Below are positions 1-6,746 of a stretch of 14,405 nt of DNA, one piece after another. The stretch covers positions 1-14,405 of the forward strand of contig CAYVCY010000045.1 in NCBI GenBank assembly GCA_964450265.1, in the 5' to 3' direction. This DNA comes from JAEZJZ01 sp964450265. GTDB taxonomy: Bacteria > Bacillota > UBA994 > UBA5500. A program made the position numbers and the translations under genes. Positions within the stretch are counted from its first letter, which is position 1; each line of letters opens with the position of its first letter. The notes beneath the pieces were generated by a model, which made no database searches, was not told the DNA's origin, and was given only the letters and a program-made list of their open reading frames with translations.

Positions 1-799
1 GACCTTCCTCATCGTTGGCCATATCGTACATCTGGTGGACAAGGTGAAAACCCTGATCCTCTACAAGCGCCCGTTTCCAGGGGCGGGACAGGATGGAATG
101 GGTCAGCATTCTAGCACCGCGTGACCGCTCCATCATCATCTCTGCCAGTTCCCAGGCGCGTGCCTGCAGCTTCTCTCGGGGCAAAACCTCATTCACAATG
201 CCCAGCTCCAACGCTGTCTTGCCGTCGATCTTCTGCCCCGTGTATGCGTAGTAGGCCGCACGCTTGATCCCAATCGTTCTTTGTAAGGTAAGGGCCATTC
301 CGTCCCCTGGGGGCGTGCCCCCTAAGAAGTGCGGATCGAAGAAGTCCGCATCCTCCGTGCAGATCGTGATGTCGCAGAGGGTGCCTATCTCGCAATGGGT
401 GCCTGGACCATTGATGGCGGCGATGGTTGGAATATCGATGCAGAAGATCAGGTTCTCAAGTAGTCGCAGTGATTCATGGTACATCTTCAGCTTATCATCC
501 GGCGTCCACTCTCTGAATAGCTTCTTCCAGACCTCGGGGTTAGCGTCTAGCCAGCGGTCTCCAGTTCCAGTCAGAATTAGCACTTCGTTTTCGGGATCGC
601 GACCAATGTCGATCCACGCTTGGGACCACATGCTGTGCACCTTCCAGCTGAACTTCAGTGGTCCCCCGTCGGTATGCATGCGCACTTCCAGGATGCCGTT
701 GCGGCGGGTCATCAGCATGATCTCCTTGTACTTCTCCGAGTACACGTCGAACTGTGAGGGCTCGATCCTCTCAAACCAATCGGATAGCTTCTCTGCCAC
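1..799 (-). CDS. Crotonase-superfamily protein (enoyl-CoA hydratase/isomerase family), 6-oxocamphor-hydrolase-like; 3' end outside window
   Basis: About 266 residues are visible and the gene runs off the left edge. The fold is crotonase: an early VLILTGTGDRW strand, IPTIAAINGP near residues 124-132, FFDPHF..GTPPGDG near 153-167, and ALELGIVNEVLP near 196-207. Ordinary hydratases have an oxyanion/Glu pattern at these places. Here His135 (GTHCEIG), His157 (DPHF) and Asp166 (PGDG) match, from memory, the histidines and aspartate that 6-oxocamphor hydrolase uses to cleave a beta-diketone C-C bond. The family glutamate near the C-terminus appears as His255-Gln256. The start is GTG at 799, chosen because GGAGGAG lies 6 nt upstream (minus strand) and nothing convincing lies further out. 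It is divergent from a regulator fragment that may once have controlled it. The crotonase fold is secure; the diketone-hydrolase activity is inferred, and a CoA-dependent hydratase remains possible. Confidence 0.85.
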   Translation of the reverse strand, partial: MAEKLSDWFERIEPSQFDVYSEKYKEIMLMTRRNGILEVRMHTDGGPLKFSWKVHSMWSQAWIDIGRDPENEVLILTGTGDRWLDANPEVWKKLFREWTPDDKLKMYHESLRLLENLIFCIDIPTIAAINGPGTHCEIGTLCDITICTEDADFFDPHFLGGTPPGDGMALTLQRTIGIKRAAYYAYTGQKIDGKTALELGIVNEVLPREKLQARAWELAEMMMERSRGARMLTHSILSRPWKRALVEDQGFHLVHQMYDMANDEEG

Positions 800-1245
800 T
801 GCCTACTCCTCCTTCGATAAGTTTTCTATTCTTCTCTGGTGCGATCCCCAAGGCCAACCGCCAAGCCAAAGCTTTCCCCGGCAATTGCAGTTTCTTCATC
901 AGCGCAGAGCAGAAGGTAAGCGGCCCGCTGCGTTGCCAGGCCAGCATCCAGTTCAGCGAGCAGGCCGATCCCGAGATCATTCTGGTTGCACAGGATATTG
1001 GCATCAGCAACATCAACTTGCAGAAGATTATGTCTTATGCCAAGAACACCGGGACAAACAAGATATCTTCGCGGGACATTGCCGATTGTTTATCCATCAC
1101 GGTGAGAGGCGCAAACCGCATATTGAACAAGATCGAAGCCAAGGGCTATGCGGAGACGGTGTTCGAAAAACGAGAAGGCGGCCGTGGCCGCCCGCAAAAA
1201 TACTATCAGCTGCTCTTCCTGGGCAAGAACGGGGATCTACTATAG
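754..1245 (+). CDS. Winged-helix DNA-binding regulator, probably 5'-truncated
   Basis: The open frame ends at 1245. Its last ~60 residues read as a winged helix-turn-helix: KISSRDIADCLSITVRGANRIL forms the helices (about residues 102-123 of the frame) and GYAETVFEKREGGRGRPQKYY forms the basic wing. The part before it, roughly from base 832 (FFSGAIPKANRQ), also looks protein-like (GPLRCQASIQFSEQADPEIILVAQD). The family is not recognised. The frame has no credible start: the furthest upstream candidate is a GTG at 754 with no Shine-Dalgarno, lying inside the divergent crotonase gene, and translation between 754 and ~825 is low-complexity shadow sequence. In-frame TTG at 1018 and ATG at 1030 would leave only the DNA-binding domain. 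It is therefore probably a gene that lost its 5' end when it became abutted to the divergent gene, or one with a sequence error. A hairpin follows the stop directly. Confidence 0.5.
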   Translation: MRARSSQTNRIASLPLPTPPSISFLFFSGAIPKANRQAKAFPGNCSFFISAEQKVSGPLRCQASIQFSEQADPEIILVAQDIGISNINLQKIMSYAKNTGTNKISSRDIADCLSITVRGANRILNKIEAKGYAETVFEKREGGRGRPQKYYQLLFLGKNGDLL

Positions 1246-1253
1246 AGACAGTA

Positions 1254-1273
1254 GGACGGGTTGCTTCCCGTCC
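1254..1273 (+). terminator. Hairpin after regulator fragment
   Basis: A perfect 7-bp stem GGACGGG/CCCGTCC with loop TTGCTT begins 9 nt after the stop at 1245. The following bases (TCCTTACTTAATC) are only mildly T-rich, so termination would be moderate at best. Confidence 0.5.
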
Positions 1274-1420
1274 TCCTTACTTAATCCCGCGAGTACCACA
1301 GCATCGCCCAACGGCTGGGCCAAACCACTCCTTCTGTCTCTTGGCTCTACTTTGGACCGCTACTCCACTTTGGTTCCTTGCTATTATGCAGGCACCCAAA
1401 AGGCGCATGGAGGTGATCAC

Positions 1421-1918
1421 ATGGCGGAGAAATTCCTTTGCGTATTGGCTGGATTTGATGAAGAAACAGAAAAGCGGCTGGCGGGCATTCAGAACGCCCT
1501 CTATGAGGCAGGCTTTGTGGGAACTCAGACCAAGGGGCTACCTCTGCACATCACCTTGGGCACGTTTCCGGTGATTGAGGAAAGTGAGGTTGCCCATTTG
1601 GTGGAACGTGTGGCGCAGCAGTTTGACCCGTTCAATATCGTCTTCAGCAATATCGGGTTGTTTGCTGGATGCGAGGTGCTGTTTATCGCTCCTGCCCCCA
1701 ATCGCACACTGTCTGACCTAAAAGACAACTTTGGCCAAAGCGCCACCTGGACTCCGCACACCACCATGCTGATCGATCAGCCGGGGAGGGTGTATGCTGC
1801 GCTACCGATAGTGGGCGAGCAGTTCAAATCCTTTCAGGGGAAGGTGCAGAACCTGCACCTGTACGAGTTCTGGCCTACCAGACATATCCTGTCGCTCAAT
1901 CTGGGGAGAAAAGAATAG
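1421..1918 (+). CDS. 2H phosphoesterase superfamily protein (2'-5' RNA ligase / LigT-like)
   Basis: A 165-residue protein with the two hallmark HxT motifs of the 2H superfamily, HIT at His43 and HTT at His113. They are 70 residues apart, as expected for the duplicated half-fold that puts both histidines in one cleft. Members are 2'-5' RNA ligases, cyclic phosphodiesterases or related RNA/nucleotide end-processing enzymes; the substrate cannot be read from sequence. It is about the usual length for the compact bacterial form and presumably cytosolic, since no signal peptide or membrane segment is seen. The ATG at 1421 was chosen over upstream in-frame starts because GGAGGTGATC (1409-1418), a near-full complement of the 16S tail, sits just ahead of it. 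The gene stands alone on its strand and ends at a strong terminator, so it is likely monocistronic. Confidence 0.88.
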   Translation: MAEKFLCVLAGFDEETEKRLAGIQNALYEAGFVGTQTKGLPLHITLGTFPVIEESEVAHLVERVAQQFDPFNIVFSNIGLFAGCEVLFIAPAPNRTLSDLKDNFGQSATWTPHTTMLIDQPGRVYAALPIVGEQFKSFQGKVQNLHLYEFWPTRHILSLNLGRKE

Positions 1919-1970
1919 TCTGCTGCCTTAGTTCACTCAGTGAGCGCACAACTGCGGCCGCACATAAAGC

Positions 1971-2021
1971 AGAGGATGCCCCTTTGGCTCGTTTTCAGGG
2001 CCCCGGGGCATCCTCTTTTTT
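1971..2021 (+). terminator. Strong Rho-independent terminator of the 2H phosphoesterase gene
   Basis: A 12-bp perfect stem pairs AGAGGATGCCCC (1971-1982) with GGGGCATCCTCT (2005-2016), with a 22-nt loop and a run of six T (2016-2021). On the minus strand the same hairpin is followed by GCTTTAT, so it may also weakly stop transcription of the convergent peptidase gene ending at 2037. Confidence 0.9.
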
Positions 2022-2036
2022 CATATCTTCAGATCA

Positions 2037-3278
2037 TCACTTGGCCATGGCGGCCTCAATTTCTGCAATCGTGCGCGGAATGGCGCGGGACAAGTTTTCG
2101 CAGCCGTCCTCGGTGACCAAGCAGTTATCCTCCAGGCGGAAGCCGATACCCCATTCCTCGCAGTAGATGCCGATATCCACGCAGAAGATCATGCCGGGCT
2201 GCAGCAGGCCGCCGCGGGTAACGTCGTCGTGCACATCCAGGCCCACGTGATGGGCACCGCCGTGCCACATCAGTTTCCCAATTTCGTCGTAGCTCTTCAC
2301 CAGTCCCAGGTCGTGGAGTAGCTGGTAGTTGTACTCGCGCGCCAAGCGATCCACATCCGCGTGTGGCATGCCGGGCTTGATGATCGAGAACATGTGGTCA
2401 GAAGTGCGCAAGGCGCACTCGTACAGCAGGCGTTGGCGCTGGCTGAACTTGCCGTTGCACGGCCAGGCGCGGGATACATCGTTCACCATGCCCTGCCAGC
2501 GGGCCCCCACGTCGTTCAGGATCAGGTCGCCATCCTGCGCCTGTCCGGTATAGGCGTAGTAATGGATGCAAAAATTGTTCTGCCCCGCGCTAATGATCGG
2601 CGGGAAGCCGGGTTGCAGCACACCGTGATCGGTGAGGACATGGTCGAAGACCGCTTTGTATTGGTATTCCCACATCCCTGGGCGGGAGGCGCGCATCATC
2701 GCCAGGATGGCTTCGCCGGTAATGCGCACGGCTTCCCGCATGGCGGCAATCTCGCAGGGTTGTTTCACCTTGCGCAGGTGACTGAAATGCGGATGGATGT
2801 TCTTCACTGCTAGCGCCGGGTAATTCCGTTGGCAGTCTTGGGCAAAGCGGTGCGCCTGGTCAGCCGGTTCATTGGGCGTCAGCCGGAAGAGGTCCAGGTA
2901 GAGCCGCTCAATCTGGCCGCTGTTGGCAGAAAGATGGAAGTCGCGCTGGAATTGATCCAGGTAGGCGATGCGTTGGATACCGGAAACGGCTACTGCCTCG
3001 TCTGCCTTCAGCCGTTTACCTGACCACCGCTCTGCTAGGGGGTCCGGGCGTTGCAGGTAGAGCGTTTCGGTGATGATGCCGTCCCGCTTTTCGACCAGCA
3101 AGGCGGTGCCTTCCTGATCGCAGCCGGTGGCGTAGAGATAGTTGCGATTGCAGAAAAAGGAGTACATCTGGTCAGCGCTCTGCCGCGGTGCGTGCCCCGC
3201 AAACAGCACCAGCAGCGAATTATCCTCCATGCCCTCATATAGCCGCTGCCGATTGCCTATGTAATAGCTTTGTTCCAC
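2037..3278 (-). CDS. M24 family aminopeptidase (aminopeptidase P / Xaa-Pro dipeptidase type)
   Basis: 413 residues, the usual length for PepP/prolidase-type enzymes that release the N-terminal residue from X-Pro peptides using two metal ions. Residues ~1-150 form an AMP_N-like domain (NYLYATGCD near 46-54) and ~170-410 the pita-bread catalytic domain. Compared from memory with E. coli PepP, the ligands align as Asp256 (LILNDVG), Asp267 (VNDVSR), His343 (in HGGAHH), Asp368 (CVDIGIY) and Glu383 (RLEDN). The fourth position is usually Glu (VEPG) and is Asp here. The other active-site histidines are present at His239 (CIHYY), His339 and His350 (LDVHD). The start is GTG at 3278: GGGAGG (complement of 3288-3293) lies 9 nt upstream, whereas extending the frame only adds intergenic sequence. 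No signal peptide is seen, so it is cytosolic. It is monocistronic and convergent with the 2H phosphoesterase gene. Confidence 0.92.
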   Translation of the reverse strand: MEQSYYIGNRQRLYEGMEDNSLLVLFAGHAPRQSADQMYSFFCNRNYLYATGCDQEGTALLVEKRDGIITETLYLQRPDPLAERWSGKRLKADEAVAVSGIQRIAYLDQFQRDFHLSANSGQIERLYLDLFRLTPNEPADQAHRFAQDCQRNYPALAVKNIHPHFSHLRKVKQPCEIAAMREAVRITGEAILAMMRASRPGMWEYQYKAVFDHVLTDHGVLQPGFPPIISAGQNNFCIHYYAYTGQAQDGDLILNDVGARWQGMVNDVSRAWPCNGKFSQRQRLLYECALRTSDHMFSIIKPGMPHADVDRLAREYNYQLLHDLGLVKSYDEIGKLMWHGGAHHVGLDVHDDVTRGGLLQPGMIFCVDIGIYCEEWGIGFRLEDNCLVTEDGCENLSRAIPRTIAEIEAAMAK

Positions 3279-3425
3279 TCTGGTCGACCTCCCTTAACCT
3301 TTGTTTCTCTCCGAATATCTGAGTGCCTATTCCATATCAGGGTGAAGCCGGCGAGCCCGGCTGCCGCAGTTGCACATCTTTTCGCCGTGTCCTCCGTCAG
3401 ATCTTGTACCAATCTGCCCAAGGGC
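3279..3425. other. Upstream region of the M24 peptidase gene
   Basis: This 147-bp stretch must carry the peptidase promoter (minus strand), but no convincing -35/-10 pair was found. A 6-bp inverted repeat AGCCGG/CCGGCT with a 5-nt spacer lies at 3346-3362. The minus-strand reading frame remains open across it without resembling a known protein, so it is treated as non-coding. Confidence 0.4.
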
Positions 3426-3458
3426 GATGAGTCACAGGGACGGTTCCGATGACTCATC
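3426..3458. repeat. REP-type palindrome, TGAGTCA arm type
   Basis: Perfect 9-bp arms GATGAGTCA (3426-3434) and TGACTCATC (3450-3458) enclose 15 nt holding the core GGGACGGTTC (3437-3446). The same core, in one orientation or the other, recurs at 3569, 4648, 4682, 6429 and 6757. It borders the assembly gap directly. Confidence 0.85.
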
Positions 3459-3459
3459 A

Positions 3460-3559
3460 NNNNNNNNNNNNNNNNNNNNNNNNNNNNNNNNNNNNNNNNN
3501 NNNNNNNNNNNNNNNNNNNNNNNNNNNNNNNNNNNNNNNNNNNNNNNNNNNNNNNNNNN
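3460..3559. other. Assembly gap (100 N)
   Basis: Exactly 100 N, the conventional length for a scaffold gap of unknown size. It lies between two nearly identical REP palindromes, so the missing sequence may be repeats that the assembler could not resolve. True length and content cannot be seen. Confidence 0.98.
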
Positions 3560-3588
3560 TGAGTCACAGGGACGGTTCTGATGACTCA
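3560..3588. repeat. REP-type palindrome at the 3' end of the RAYT gene
   Basis: Arms TGAGTCA (3560-3566) and TGACTCA (3582-3588) flank the core GGGACGGTTC (3569-3578). It ends 5 bp from the transposase stop codon and differs from the 3426 copy at one core-flank base. The N block may hide a longer left arm. Confidence 0.85.
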
Positions 3589-3593
3589 CTACA

Positions 3594-4355
3594 CTAGGCC
3601 CGTTGAATGAGATTTCGATCTAGCCCTGTCAAGCGTGCTAGCTGTCTCTGAGTAATTCCGGGCAGCTTCTTCAATCTGCCAAGAATCTCGTCACGTTCAC
3701 TCTTATCCAACTTCAGCAGTTCTGCAGGAGCAACTCCCGCCAAAGCCGATTTAATCAGTTGCGCGGCCACCGCGTCCGATGTTCTCTCCGGTGTGTGCAT
3801 GTCTAAAAACTTATCTTCTCCGCCCATGTCCAAATGAAGTTCAACGAAGCGCTTGGTGTCGCCGACCGTATTTAGTACCAGCGACACACTCGTCAGGCGA
3901 GGGAGCTGCTCGCTACCATCAACATAAGCATGGTAGCTGCTCCACTCATATCGGCCGCACTCGGGCACCATGCCAGCCTTGACGGGATTCTGGTGAACGT
4001 ATCGCACAGCGGAGACGAGGTAGGCTTCAGTGTCAATGACCTCGCTCCGAAAGCGATCCTGAAACAGGTGACCGACCCGCGTGTATTTCTGGTTGTACCA
4101 CAGCACGTACGAGCTGCCCAGCCGCTTCATCGTGTGTCCAACGTCCTCTTCGCCCTCCGCGATGATCAAATGTACGTGATTATCCATCAGGCAGTATGCA
4201 TAGATGGCGCACTTGCTACGAACTTTTGCCTTTTGCAGTGATTCAAGAAACTTAATTCTGTCCTCATCATCTCTGAAGATATCCTGTCGATTGATGCCCC
4301 TAACCATGACATGATAGACGCCTGTCTTGCTTCGTTCACGTGCGGTTCGTGGCAT
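3594..4355 (-). CDS. REP-associated tyrosine transposase (RAYT, Y1_Tnp / IS200-like superfamily)
   Basis: 253 residues. This is an HUH single-strand transposase that acts on hairpin ends. It opens with the family signature MPRTARERSKTGVYHVMVRG. The HUH pair is His60-Val-His62 (in MDNHVHLI) and the nucleophile is most likely Tyr119 (RYVHQNPVKAGMV), followed by YEWSSY at 136-141. The C-terminal tail GITQRQLARLTGLDRNLIQ (about 232-250) looks like a helix-turn-helix, which many Bacillota RAYTs carry. The ATG at 4355 was chosen because the family N-terminus starts there with GAGGTG just upstream; a 25-residue extension to 4430 has no support. The frame is intact and all catalytic residues are present, so it may be active. 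It sits between REP palindromes, as expected for a RAYT with its own repeat family. A deleted relative lies at 6419-6775. Confidence 0.93.
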   Translation of the reverse strand: MPRTARERSKTGVYHVMVRGINRQDIFRDDEDRIKFLESLQKAKVRSKCAIYAYCLMDNHVHLIIAEGEEDVGHTMKRLGSSYVLWYNQKYTRVGHLFQDRFRSEVIDTEAYLVSAVRYVHQNPVKAGMVPECGRYEWSSYHAYVDGSEQLPRLTSVSLVLNTVGDTKRFVELHLDMGGEDKFLDMHTPERTSDAVAAQLIKSALAGVAPAELLKLDKSERDEILGRLKKLPGITQRQLARLTGLDRNLIQRA

Positions 4356-4733
4356 TTTGACACCTCGCCCCTCCCAATTTGGTTTATTGTACCATAGGAA
4401 GCAGCAGACAAGGGTTACATAGGCAGCCATTTTCGATCAGTTGTTAGAACCGTAAGAGAATGGCAAAACATTGTCACAGGCGGCCATTCTTAACGAACGT
4501 GAAGAGGCTAAGTCCTCGTGAATTTGAGCTTTCTGCGAATTCTGCTCGGATTATTGCTGAGCTTGTCGATAAGCCTAAGTGAGACTGAAGAGCTGCTTCA
4601 GTGATCTCCAGATTCATACTGACTCCATGGCTCACAATGAGCCACCGGAACCGTCCCCATGGCTCCCCCAATGAGCCGCCGGAACCGTCCCCATGGCTCC
4701 CCGTTTTCCACCAACTACAGTTGTTGTACATAT
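4356..4733. other. Intergenic region between the RAYT gene and the SWIM gene
   Basis: 378 bp. It holds, in order, the degenerate right end of the RAYT element (to ~4453), ~170 bp with no recognisable feature, and the tandem REP array at 4628-4701. A minus-strand frame gives a peptide starting MNLEITEAALQ from about 4617, without a ribosome binding site or known relatives, so no gene is called. A short hairpin CAACT/AGTTG lies near 4711-4722, past the SWIM stop. Confidence 0.5.
4628..4701. repeat. Tandem REP array, TGAGCCA/TGGCTC arm type
   Basis: Two near-identical 33-bp units (4635-4667 and 4669-4701, period 34, one difference: GAGCCA versus GAGCCG) each contain GAACCGTCCC between TGAGCC and GGCTC arms. 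A partial third unit supplies TGGCTCA at 4628-4634, which pairs with TGAGCCA at 4638-4644. The core matches the TGAGTCA-type REPs in inverse orientation, but the arms have diverged. It lies ~33 bp past the SWIM gene stop and could act as a 3' mRNA-end structure. Confidence 0.85.
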
Positions 4734-6395
4734 TTAGAACCGCAGTAACCGCAACTCCTCCTGGAAAGCCCTCTTGCGGGGGTATGCTTGCTGCAGTTCC
4801 CTTCTTAGGAGCTCGGCCTCTTCCTTCCCGCAGACAGAGGAATACTCCTTTAGGTTGTGGCAGACAGCCTTGTAATGGCTGCGACTCTGGGCGCTGCTGG
4901 CTTGATTACGCAGCACCGACACGAAGAGGTTGCCGACTTGCTCGGCAAACCGTTGATCAAAATGCTTATACAGCCTAAGGATCTCGTATGGGTGGCGTTG
5001 GCAATAGGCTATCAGCTTATCCTGCAGATTCTCGCTGATTACGATCTGCAGATAGCAGGAAGATAAGTGGCGAGTCTGCTCCATTTCTGTCAACAAGTCC
5101 GAGAGAGCTTGTGGCCACTCTTCTTGTCCGTACGTTGTCTTTAGATCCTCCAGCCGGGAGCAATCGTCTCCTAGGATAGACGCATGGGCCAGGCGGCGAA
5201 CGTTTTCTTTGTCCCCAAGGAGCTGATAAGCCGTATAGACATAATCAGACCACTTGCGAACCTTCCACGGACTGCCGGCATCCGCCTCGCATCCGTCTTT
5301 GGCCAGTTGCAGCAAGCGCTGGTAGTCACTTGCCTGCCGCGCGTTCTTAATCGCCTTTTCCCGAAAGCCTTCGTAGGAAACATTCTTTGCGATGAAGTCG
5401 TCAACCTCTTGCTTGCCACCAAACCGTTCCAGCAAGGCCAGTTGAATATGTTTGACAGCACTGATGTCGTCATTATCTTGATCGGCGCTTTGTTTTAGCA
5501 TCGTTTGCAGGTATTGCTCCAGCTGCTGGCGGCACTCTGGCAAGTCGCACAGTGAGATTGACGCCTCCAGTCGTTGATATAGCAGGCTATCCCAGCAACG
5601 ATCATCGGCCTCCGCATCATCAATCAAATAGTTAAATAACTGGAGGCGGGCCTTGACGGGGAGGGTCTCCTTGGCGTCTTCTGTCAGGTCATATATGCAA
5701 ATCATGGCCCGGTTGCTAGTCTCATTGACCAACTCGTGGGCCTCCTCGGTTAATTCCTCTATTTCCGCACAAACAGATAATGCCGCCCGATAAAGCTGAA
5801 TGGCTAGCAGCGGATCAGGGTGAACTTCCGCCTGGTCTATGACTGCCTCAACGCCTTCGAGGGCGGTATATGTGTCAGCTACGTCTAGATACTCCCGATG
5901 CTCGACTTTGTTGAGATAAGCCTGCATCAGGGTGCGGGCGTTCTCTACCTCATGTTCGCTGCTTTCATGCTCAAATATTATTCTCGATGTTAGAGCGGGG
6001 TCGGCGCTGGCCAGCGACATGATCATGTTCACCAACTCGTCTCTAGGAATAGACTGCAGGACGCCCAGCAGTCGAGCGCGAGGCGACGCATCGTCACCCT
6101 CGGTTGGTTCGCGCGTTTCCGGTCGCTGGCAGAGCTCATAGAACACAGCGGCCTGATGCTTGCAGTAAGGGCCGAGATCATAAGGGCAGGTGCAGCCTGT
6201 GGCTAGGATGTTCCTGTCTTTGTCTGTCCTCACCGTTACGGTGTATCGCGTGCTGCCTCGCACTTCTGCAACCCACAACCCGTCCCGTAAGGCGATGTTT
6301 AGCACATTTCCCTCTACAAAGTAATCCCAACCCCGGGCCAACACGCCGTTATCGATGAATTCTTCAAAGTTGTCTAGATTGAACTGCCCGCTCAT
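4734..6395 (-). CDS. SWIM zinc-finger domain protein
   Basis: 553 residues. The SWIM finger is near the N-terminus: Cys68-Thr-Cys70, then Cys78-Lys-His80, giving CxC-x7-CxH within TGCTCPYDLGPYCKHQAAVFYEL. It is preceded by the usual lead-in (RGWDYFVEGNVLNIALRDGLWVAEV, about 21-45). SWIM fingers bind DNA or proteins and in bacteria are often found with SWI2/SNF2 helicases; no helicase is visible in this window. Residues ~100-553 are strongly helical, charged and possibly TPR-like, and end in LRLLRF. No signal peptide or membrane segment is seen. The ATG at 6395 was chosen because GGGGGAG and AGGTAAGG precede it; the 26-residue upstream extension is simply the REP palindrome read in frame. RAYT-derived sequence sits directly upstream and a REP array directly downstream. 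The cellular role is unknown. Confidence 0.85.
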   Translation of the reverse strand: MSGQFNLDNFEEFIDNGVLARGWDYFVEGNVLNIALRDGLWVAEVRGSTRYTVTVRTDKDRNILATGCTCPYDLGPYCKHQAAVFYELCQRPETREPTEGDDASPRARLLGVLQSIPRDELVNMIMSLASADPALTSRIIFEHESSEHEVENARTLMQAYLNKVEHREYLDVADTYTALEGVEAVIDQAEVHPDPLLAIQLYRAALSVCAEIEELTEEAHELVNETSNRAMICIYDLTEDAKETLPVKARLQLFNYLIDDAEADDRCWDSLLYQRLEASISLCDLPECRQQLEQYLQTMLKQSADQDNDDISAVKHIQLALLERFGGKQEVDDFIAKNVSYEGFREKAIKNARQASDYQRLLQLAKDGCEADAGSPWKVRKWSDYVYTAYQLLGDKENVRRLAHASILGDDCSRLEDLKTTYGQEEWPQALSDLLTEMEQTRHLSSCYLQIVISENLQDKLIAYCQRHPYEILRLYKHFDQRFAEQVGNLFVSVLRNQASSAQSRSHYKAVCHNLKEYSSVCGKEEAELLRRELQQAYPRKRAFQEELRLLRF

Positions 6396-6418
6396 CCTTA
6401 CCTGCTCCCCCTTATCGT

Positions 6419-6449
6419 GTGAGTCGCGGGGACGGTTCCGCTGACTCAC
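6419..6449. repeat. REP palindrome in the 5' region of the SWIM gene
   Basis: Arms GTGAGTCGCGG (6419-6429) and CCGCTGACTCAC (6438-6449) pair over 11 bp with one bulged A, enclosing GGACGGTT. It is the most stable-looking REP hairpin in the window. It ends the deleted RAYT copy and starts 24 bp upstream of the SWIM start codon. Confidence 0.85.
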
Positions 6450-6453
6450 TGCA

Positions 6454-6666
6454 CTAGGTCCGTTAAATTGCATTTTTGGTCTATCCCAGTCAAGAACGCC
6501 AATTGTCTTAGAGTAACGCTAGGCAACTTCTTCAGTCTGCCTTGTCAAGCGACTGAAGAAATCTGCTCTTGTCCGCATTATTCAGGAAGATATCTTGTCG
6601 ATTGATGCCCTAACCACGACATGATAGACGCCGGTACTCACTTCGTTCATGTGCGGCTCGTGGCAT
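6454..6666 (-). pseudogene. RAYT transposase pseudogene (N- and C-terminal remnants)
   Basis: The start context (ATG at 6666, MPRAAHERS), a GVYHVVVR stretch, NRQDIFLN and the C-terminal RLKKLP..TLRQLAFLTGID are recognisable against the intact gene at 3594-4355. An extra base before GVYH, a missing base after VVVR, the 550-bp internal deletion (not a multiple of three) and an extra base near the C-terminus break the frame. HUH and tyrosine residues are absent, so no active protein is possible. Confidence 0.82.
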
Positions 6667-6746
6667 TTTGACACCTAGCTCCTCCCAATTTGGCTTATCA
6701 TACCATAGAAAGCAGCTAGTAAGATGCTGCGCAGTAACCATTTTGG

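Larger units (their letters stand above)
3560..4453 (-). mobile_element. RAYT element: intact transposase gene bounded by REP sequences
   Basis: The left end is the REP hairpin at 3560-3588. The right end is inferred by alignment to the deleted copy: after AGCCATTTT the intact copy reads CGATCAGTTGTTAGAACCGT where the deleted copy has a full REP (6747-6775). Only TAGAACCGT (4445-4453) of that right REP is preserved here, so this end is degenerate or was lost by recombination. No flanking target duplication was sought or expected for this family. Confidence 0.7.

Noticed and set aside
1370..1387. TATTAT and a nearby TTGGTT as a promoter for the 2H phosphoesterase gene
   Set aside because: Spacing between the boxes is far too short, and no other -35 is at a proper distance. 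The GG/GC spacing also does not fit sigma-54.
264..1574. 436-codon open frame on the plus strand
   Set aside because: It is antisense to the crotonase gene over its first half and overlaps the regulator and 2H genes in another frame. Its translation is low-complexity and unlike any protein.
2361..2813. 150-codon plus-strand frame inside the M24 gene
   Set aside because: His/Gly-rich antisense shadow of conserved peptidase sequence.
4625..4701. Direct repeats with 34-bp period considered as a CRISPR array
   Set aside because: The units are contiguous palindromes with no unique spacers, and no cas genes are present. The core matches the REP family.
4474..4731. Small minus-strand ORF after the SWIM gene
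   Set aside because: Its first part is translated REP array. The remainder (MNLEITEAALQ...) has no ribosome binding site and no recognised relatives.
6396..6473. 26-codon N-terminal extension of the SWIM protein
   Set aside because: It translates the REP palindrome and relic sequence; the ATG at 6395 has its own ribosome binding site.
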